Positions 6,869 through 11,201 of a stretch of 11,201 nt of DNA are shown here, one piece after another. The notes beneath the pieces are model-generated. The model had not been told where the DNA came from and searched no databases. It saw nothing but the letters and a program-made list of their open reading frames with translations. The stretch comes from Bacteroidota bacterium (GTDB taxonomy: Bacteria; Bacteroidota; Bacteroidia; Chitinophagales; Chitinophagaceae), in the NCBI GenBank assembly GCA_023433755.1, contig JAEYUA010000090.1:1-11201 (forward strand). Direction: 5' to 3'. How positions within the stretch are numbered: the first letter of the stretch is position 1; every line of letters starts with the position of its first letter. A program made the position numbers and the translations under genes.

Positions 6869-7714
6869 ATGAGAAAATTTCTGGCGGCCCTGGTCATCTG
6901 CTTACCCTTATCCCTTTTTTCACAGGATGCCATTGTGCAGGAAGGAGAATTTGGATTTGGCCTTGGTGCTGGTCACTATTTCGGTGATCTGAATACGCGG
7001 GCCCACCTCAACAGGCCCAAGATAGCTGCAGGTCTTTTCTTCAGAAAAAATTTCGGAAATTATATAGCCCTCCGCATTCAGGGCAGTTTTGCCCAATTAG
7101 GTTATTCCGATGTTTATAATACGCATAATGAATTTATGCGCCGCAGGAACCTCAGCTTCAATTCCAAAGTATGGGAGCTGGGCCTTCAGGGCGATTTCAA
7201 TTTTTACCGTTTTATGCCCGGCGAACCTGATTTTCGCTGGACACCCTATGTAACCCTGGGAGCCTCCGTTTTTAATTACGATCCCTATGCTTATCTCAAC
7301 GGTGAAAAATATTTTCTCCGACAGCTCGGCACAGAAGGCCAGGGCATTGATACCACCAACCGCGACAGGCAGCCCTACAGTTCCATGGCCTTTGCCATTC
7401 CATTTGGTGTAGGTATCAAATACGCCATCAACGACCGGATTAATATCGGTTTTGAGATCGTGCACCGTTTTACCACTACCGATTATCTTGATGATGTAAG
7501 CAAGACTTATGTTGATCCCGCTGTTTTCCCGGCCAATCCAGACGGCACACCAAGCGCTGCGTATTTATTATCCGACAGGTCCTATGAAACCGGCCCGCGA
7601 ATCGGTTTCAAAGGAAGGCAGAGAGGCAATAGCCAGAACAAAGACCAGTTTGTTACAGCCATGTTCTTTGTGAGTTTCAACCTGCAGTCGTACAAATGTC
7701 CGACGGTGAATTAG
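6869..7714 (+). CDS. porG: DUF6089 / PorG-like outer-membrane beta-barrel protein
   Basis: A 281-residue protein with a signal peptide (about residues 1-19, cleavage near FSQ) and a small beta-barrel made of alternating aromatic strands. The start of the mature part, GEFGFGLGAGHYFGDLN, is the hallmark of the DUF6089 family, in which strands and a GxxxYxGDLN turn recur; the end FFVSFNLQSYKCPTVN also fits. In Porphyromonas gingivalis the PorG member is an outer-membrane protein needed for type IX secretion, probably contacting the PorK/PorN ring. That function is transferred here by family and by context, since the same gene sits between nadK and uppS across Bacteroidota. It could also be a DUF6089 paralogue without a T9SS role; no other T9SS gene is in the window apart from the gliding-named gldC. 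Repeat units flank it on both sides. Confidence 0.75.
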   Translation: MRKFLAALVICLPLSLFSQDAIVQEGEFGFGLGAGHYFGDLNTRAHLNRPKIAAGLFFRKNFGNYIALRIQGSFAQLGYSDVYNTHNEFMRRRNLSFNSKVWELGLQGDFNFYRFMPGEPDFRWTPYVTLGASVFNYDPYAYLNGEKYFLRQLGTEGQGIDTTNRDRQPYSSMAFAIPFGVGIKYAINDRINIGFEIVHRFTTTDYLDDVSKTYVDPAVFPANPDGTPSAAYLLSDRSYETGPRIGFKGRQRGNSQNKDQFVTAMFFVSFNLQSYKCPTVN

Positions 7715-7739
7715 AGAAGTCCATAGTCCACGGACATTT
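7694..7739 (+). other. Perfect 9-bp stem-loop spanning the porG stop codon
   Basis: AAATGTCCG (7694-7702) is the exact reverse complement of CGGACATTT (7731-7739). The 28-base loop contains the porG stop (7712-7714) and part of the left heptamer array. No clear T-run follows beyond the TTT in the stem. It could act as a weak 3' stabiliser or a terminator-like structure. Its loop segment 7721-7730 is in turn complementary to 7789-7798. Confidence 0.45.
7719..7735 (+). repeat. Heptamer tandem array 2L (GTCCATA type)
   Basis: GTCCATA and GTCCACG followed by GAC, starting 5 bp after the porG stop. It is short on its own, but the same word returns inverted 60 bp downstream, which supports it as the left half of unit 2. 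Confidence 0.6.
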
Positions 7740-7785
7740 CACCCTGCTCTATCATTTATAAGTAATTCCGCATGGCAGCCGCGTT

Positions 7786-7814
7786 CTATGGACTATGGTC
7801 CATGGTCCATGGTC
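7786..7814 (-). repeat. Heptamer tandem array 2R (GTCCATA/GACCATG type)
   Basis: Plus-strand words CTATGGA, CTATGGT, CCATGGT, CCATGGT and a final C, in exact register. On the minus strand these read as GACCATG, GACCATG, GACCATA, GTCCATA. The array creates in-frame ATG codons ahead of uppS (for example 7795), which could mislead start assignment. Confidence 0.8.
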
Positions 7815-7842
7815 TTCTCAAACGCCTTACCTTTGGCCCTTC

Positions 7843-8595
7843 ATGTCTGATTTATTATCTCAAATTGATAAGGAGCGCCTGCCCCGTCACATCGCCATTA
7901 TCATGGACGGCAACGGCCGGTGGGCAAAAGAGCAGGGACAGGACCGCCTGTTTGGTCACTTCCATGGTGTGGAAAGCGTCCGCAATATCGTGGAAGGCTG
8001 CGCTGAACTGGGAGTAGGTTATCTTACCCTTTATGCTTTTTCAACAGAAAACTGGGACCGCCCGCAATATGAAGTGGTAGGCCTCATGGAACTGCTGGTG
8101 ACCACCATCCGCAATGAAGTGGAAAGTCTCAACAAAAATAATATCAGGTTGCATGTGATCGGCGACCTGAGCATGCTGCCTGAATATGCCCGCAATGAAT
8201 TGAGTGAAGCCCTGGAAATCACTAAAGCAAACACGGGTCTTAATTTGATTATGGCCTTAAGCTATAGCGGGAGATGGGAACTGCTCAATGCGGTCAAGAA
8301 TATTGCCTGGCAGGTAAAGCAGGGAGCCCTGCAGGTAGAGGCCATTGACCAGGAAACCCTGCAGCAATACCTTTCCACCAGTGCTTTCCCAGACCCGGAA
8401 CTCATGATCCGGACCAGTGGTGAATACCGCATCAGTAATTTTCTTTTATACCAACTGGCTTATGCCGAGCTATACTTTACCAGTGTGCGCTGGCCCGATT
8501 TCCGTAAACATAATCTCTACGAAGCTATTATAGATTACCAGAGCAGGGAGAGAAGGTTTGGTAAGACCGGGGAACAGGTGGTGGGTAGTCTGTAG
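7843..8595 (+). CDS. uppS: Isoprenyl transferase / undecaprenyl diphosphate synthase
   Basis: Adds cis-isoprene units from isopentenyl diphosphate to farnesyl diphosphate to give the C55 carrier lipid for peptidoglycan and surface glycans. From the ATG at 7843 the protein is 250 residues, the usual length. HIAIIMDGNGRWA (16-28) carries the catalytic Asp22; LTLYAFSTENW (61-71) and MIRTSGEYRISNFLLYQLAYAELYF (188-212, with Arg190, Arg196 and Ser198) complete the active site and dimer signature. The alternative ATG at 7795 adds 16 residues encoded by the heptamer array, so it is rejected. At the other end, family-like sequence ends near RRFGKTGEQV; the last codons GTG GGT AGT CTG and the TAG lie inside the next heptamer array, so the repeat appears to have replaced the original C-terminus and stop. 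All catalytic residues are intact, so activity should be unaffected. Confidence 0.96.
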   Translation: MSDLLSQIDKERLPRHIAIIMDGNGRWAKEQGQDRLFGHFHGVESVRNIVEGCAELGVGYLTLYAFSTENWDRPQYEVVGLMELLVTTIRNEVESLNKNNIRLHVIGDLSMLPEYARNELSEALEITKANTGLNLIMALSYSGRWELLNAVKNIAWQVKQGALQVEAIDQETLQQYLSTSAFPDPELMIRTSGEYRISNFLLYQLAYAELYFTSVRWPDFRKHNLYEAIIDYQSRERRFGKTGEQVVGSL

Positions 8596-8650
8596 TCTGA
8601 AGTCTGTAGTCTGTAGTCGGTAGTTCAAAGTCGAAAGTTCAAAGTCTGGC
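8581..8650 (+). repeat. Heptamer tandem array 3L, ten words, overlapping the uppS stop
   Basis: Ten contiguous 7-bp words in perfect register: GTGGGTA, GTCTGTA, GTCTGAA, GTCTGTA, GTCTGTA, GTCGGTA, GTTCAAA, GTCGAAA, GTTCAAA, GTCTGGC. The word type switches from GTCTGTA to GTTCAAA half way. All start with GT and nine end in A. The uppS stop TAG (8593-8595) straddles the junction of words 2 and 3. It is the longest and clearest array in the window. Confidence 0.9.
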
Positions 8651-8665
8651 AGCGATACTCCTGCC

Positions 8666-8717
8666 GATGGCACCTCATTCACCTTCCTTCGCTTAAGCCA
8701 GATGGCGCAGCATTCAC
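8666..8717 (+). repeat. Imperfect 17-bp direct repeat with a core shared with unit 1
   Basis: GATGGCACCTCATTCAC (8666-8682) recurs as GATGGCGCAGCATTCAC (8701-8717), 14 of 17 identical and exactly 35 bp (five heptamers) apart. Between them CCTTCGCTTAAGC (8686-8698) matches, in 12 of 13 positions, the minus strand of 6666-6678 in the first gap. Confidence 0.5.
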
Positions 8718-8774
8718 TATTCACCACTCACCAAGGCGACGCTGATCTCTGCAACACGACCATAGACTATAATC
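8711..8774 (-). repeat. Heptamer arrays 3R (GTGAATA and GTCTATG types)
   Basis: Two short minus-oriented groups. CATTCAC, TATTCAC, CACTCAC at 8711-8731 read as GTGAGTG, GTGAATA, GTGAATG on the minus strand. ACACGAC, CATAGAC, TATAATC at 8754-8774 read as GATTATA, GTCTATG, GTCGTGT, and are one base out of register with the first group. Together they form the right edge of unit 3. The 98 bp from 8775 to the bamA start hold no repeat; TACCTTTA (8800-8807) differs by one base from TAnnTTTG but lacks a convincing -33 partner. Confidence 0.55.
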
Positions 8775-8872
8775 TTCTTTAACAATTCGGTTTGAAATTT
8801 ACCTTTAATTTGCCTGCCAAACTGCTCATTTTCTCCTGTATAAACCGGGAATTTACTGACTGAACTATTCTT

Positions 8873-11201
8873 ATGCAACGATATCTGTCTCTGGTGCTGC
8901 TTTCCTTATTGTCTGCTTTTTCAGCTACTACATATGCGCAGGATACGCTGGTGACCTCTGTTGACCCGGCCCTGCTTGCATTGGAGGAATCAAGGGTACC
9001 CAGGGAATATACCATCCGCAACATCACCGTAACCGGTGTTACCACGCTGGATACAGCAATTGTATTATCAGTTTCAGGTTTGCAGAGAGGCGACAGGATT
9101 GTTTACCCTGGTTCAGATGTTTTTTCAAAAGCCATCACCAATTTATGGCGCCAGCGTTTTTTCAGTAACGTCCAGATTTACATCACCGCTATCCAGGATG
9201 ATAACATTGATATCGAACTGCACGTCCAGGAAAGTCCCAAGCTGGGAAGCTTCCAGTTCATAGGGCCGAAAAAAGCAGAAAGGGATGAGATCCAGCAAAA
9301 ACTCAACCTAAGAACCTCCACTATTATCACGCAGACCGTAAAGAAAAACGCCATTGAAGGCATCGAGAAATTTTATAGGGATAAGGGATATCTCAATGTG
9401 AAAGTGCGAATAGAAGAAAGACCTGATCCTACTTTCCAGAATGCCAACGCGCTGATCTTTTATGTGGATAAGGGCAATAAGGTGCGCATCAGCGATCTGA
9501 ATTTTTATGGCAATGAGGCGGTGAGCGATCAGAAACTGAAAAAGCAGATGAAGGACACAAAGGAAATGAGCAAGGCCACGCTCAATCCTGATGAAACAAA
9601 AAGTCCTTATGGTGAAAATCCCAAACAGAGCTTTGGTGAATACCTGAAAGACTGGGGATTCCTTTCTCCTACCAAAACAAAAACTTTCCTCGATCCTTAT
9701 TTCCGTTTCAAATTGTTCAGTGGCGCCAAGTTTGACGCTAAGAAATATGAAGCTGATAAACAAAAAGTATTACAGTATTATAATTCTATTGGTTACCGCG
9801 ATGCGCAAATCATAGCTGATACGCAGTATTATAATAAAGAAGGAAATCTGCAGGTGGATGTGCTGGTGTCCGAAGGAAATAAATATCATTTCGGTGACAT
9901 TGCCTGGAAAGGAAATACCAAGTATAGTGACTCCCTGCTCACTGCCATCCTGGGCATCCGCAAAGGAGATGTTTATAATATTGAAACCCTCAACAGCCGT
10001 GTAGGAAAGCAGCTCAGCATGGAAGGTGGTGATATCGGAAGCCTTTACCAGGACGATGGTTATCTCTTCTTCCGCGCTGAACCGGTTGAAACTTCTGTTT
10101 ACAACGATACGATAGATTATGAGATCCGTATTGTTGAAGGACCCCAGGCCCGTTACCGTACAATCAGCATTTCCGGAAATGAAAAAACTAAAGATTATGT
10201 GATCCGCCGCGAACTCAGAACCCTGCCAGGTGAGTTGTTCAGCCGCGCCGACATCATCCGTTCTACAAGGGAACTGGCCAGCCTTAATTATTTTAACCAG
10301 GAAACCATCAACCCGGGTATCGTGCCCGACCAGTCAGACGGTACGGTGGATGTGAACTGGCAACTGGAAGAAAAATCTTCCGACCAGCTTGAACTGTCAG
10401 CCGGCTGGGGTGGTGGTGTTGGTCTTACCGGAACACTGGGTGTAACCTTCAATAATTTCTCGATCCGCAACATTTTCAAAAAATCTTCCTGGGATCCACT
10501 GCCACAAGGTGATGGTCAGAAACTCAGTTTACGTTACCAGTCAAACGGCCGTGCCTATAGTTCTTACAATTTCAGTTTCACAGAACCATGGCTGGGAGGT
10601 AAAAGAAGAAACTCGCTCACATTTGGAATCTTTCACAGTAAATTTTCCAATGCATATAATTTCCAGACCGGAACTTTTGATAAGGCAAAATCTGATACCA
10701 ACTTCCTGAAAACAACCGGCATCTCTCTATCCTTAGGCAAACAACTGAGATGGCCTGATGATTATTTCAGCCTGGTTTATGCACTCAATTTCACTGAGTA
10801 TAACCTGCGCAACTACCCGATTTTCCAGGGACTTGACAATGGCAGATCAACCAATATCAGTATGAAACTGGGATTGCAGCGTTCCTCTGTATTCGATCCT
10901 ACCTTCCCAAGGAGTGGATCCAATCTCGTTGCCAGTGTACAGTTCACTCCCCCTTATTCTTTGCTGAATCCTGACTTGGTGTCTTCCCGCAATCCATACA
11001 GAACACCTGAATATCATAAATGGCGTTTCAATGCCGAGTGGTTTGTGCCGCTGGGTAAACCCATGGGAGCAGAACAGAACAGGCAATTCGTGTTGAAAGT
11101 GGCTGCCAAATATGGTTTCATGGGCCGCTATAACCGCAAGCTTGATTTCTCTCCATTCGAAAGATTCCAGTTGGGTGGTGATGGTCTAACCAATAATATG
11201 G
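8873..11201 (+). CDS. bamA: Outer-membrane protein assembly factor BamA, 3' end missing
   Basis: The core of the BAM machine, which folds beta-barrel proteins into the outer membrane. The frame runs without a stop from the ATG at 8873 to the window end, giving 776 codons plus one base. Residues 1-22 are a signal peptide (cleavage near TYA). Five POTRA domains follow: about 46-123 (YTIRNITVTGV), 124-203 (KLGSFQFIGPKK), 204-336 (VRISDLNFYGNEAVS), 337-422 (KYHFGDIAWKGNTKYS) and 423-498 (ARYRTISISGNEKTKDYVI). POTRA3 contains an insertion at about 235-295, rich in Lys, Pro and Tyr. The barrel begins near residue 499 (QLELSAGWGGG) and about 278 residues of it are visible; the window ends just before the strand and loop 6 region where the conserved RG(F/Y) motif is expected. 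The sequence FERFQLGGDGL immediately before the break is the usual lead-in to that region. In this phylum Skp/OmpH genes often follow. Confidence 0.95.
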   Translation, partial: MQRYLSLVLLSLLSAFSATTYAQDTLVTSVDPALLALEESRVPREYTIRNITVTGVTTLDTAIVLSVSGLQRGDRIVYPGSDVFSKAITNLWRQRFFSNVQIYITAIQDDNIDIELHVQESPKLGSFQFIGPKKAERDEIQQKLNLRTSTIITQTVKKNAIEGIEKFYRDKGYLNVKVRIEERPDPTFQNANALIFYVDKGNKVRISDLNFYGNEAVSDQKLKKQMKDTKEMSKATLNPDETKSPYGENPKQSFGEYLKDWGFLSPTKTKTFLDPYFRFKLFSGAKFDAKKYEADKQKVLQYYNSIGYRDAQIIADTQYYNKEGNLQVDVLVSEGNKYHFGDIAWKGNTKYSDSLLTAILGIRKGDVYNIETLNSRVGKQLSMEGGDIGSLYQDDGYLFFRAEPVETSVYNDTIDYEIRIVEGPQARYRTISISGNEKTKDYVIRRELRTLPGELFSRADIIRSTRELASLNYFNQETINPGIVPDQSDGTVDVNWQLEEKSSDQLELSAGWGGGVGLTGTLGVTFNNFSIRNIFKKSSWDPLPQGDGQKLSLRYQSNGRAYSSYNFSFTEPWLGGKRRNSLTFGIFHSKFSNAYNFQTGTFDKAKSDTNFLKTTGISLSLGKQLRWPDDYFSLVYALNFTEYNLRNYPIFQGLDNGRSTNISMKLGLQRSSVFDPTFPRSGSNLVASVQFTPPYSLLNPDLVSSRNPYRTPEYHKWRFNAEWFVPLGKPMGAEQNRQFVLKVAAKYGFMGRYNRKLDFSPFERFQLGGDGLTNNM

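Noticed and set aside
7795..7842. Upstream in-frame start for uppS
   Set aside because: The extra 16 residues are encoded by the heptamer array and the following gap; conserved UppS sequence begins after the ATG at 7843.
6554..8774. CRISPR array
   Set aside because: The repeats are contiguous 7-bp words without unique spacers, and no cas gene is present.
1..11201. tRNA, rRNA or insertion sequence
   Set aside because: No cloverleaf-like segment, rRNA signature or transposase frame was seen in any gap.

Overview
The window is about 11.2 kb of chromosome from a Bacteroidota bacterium. A Chitinophagaceae-like or Sphingobacteriia-like member is the best guess, but that level is inference. The phylum call rests on four things: a GldC protein, a DUF6089/PorG-type protein of the type IX secretion machinery, the gene order nadK - porG - uppS - bamA that recurs in this phylum, and the absence of recognisable Shine-Dalgarno sites. 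All genes lie on the plus strand, and nothing in the gene set looks recently acquired.

Layout. Positions 1-998 hold the 3' part of a GT4-type glycosyltransferase whose start lies outside the window. Positions 1051-2413 are a tight three-gene run: gldC, a GatB/YqeY-domain protein and a CvpA-family membrane protein, with gaps of 24 and 1 bp. After a 195-bp gap come an alpha/beta hydrolase (2609-3385), a CBS-pair protein with an ACT-like tail (3418-4074), a short POTRA plus beta-barrel outer-membrane protein (4152-5609) and NAD kinase (5672-6550). The last block is porG (6869-7714), undecaprenyl diphosphate synthase uppS (7843-8595) and the first 776 codons of bamA (8873 to the window end). The open end of bamA hides it from a plain start-to-stop search.

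Together the right half is an envelope-biogenesis neighbourhood. UppS makes the C55 lipid carrier for peptidoglycan and surface glycans, BamA inserts outer-membrane proteins, the short POTRA protein is a probable BamA/TamA relative, and PorG is a probable T9SS outer-membrane part. NadK supplies NADP for biosynthesis.

The unusual content is between genes. The three consecutive gaps after nadK, porG and uppS are each built from degenerate tandem repeats with an exact 7-bp period. The words follow a loose common pattern (G, pyrimidine, pyrimidine or similar, three variable bases, usually A), but each array uses its own words: GCCATTA, GTCCATA, GTCTGTA, GTTCAAA, GTGAATA. In all three gaps the left array reads on the plus strand and the right arrays read on the minus strand, so each gap looks like an inverted-repeat unit. 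The gaps between the upstream genes lack such arrays. One array runs into uppS and supplies its last four codons and its stop. Two of the units also share a 13-bp core inside. This intergenic repeat family is the best candidate here for something undescribed; its function, and whether it is already catalogued, cannot be judged from one window.
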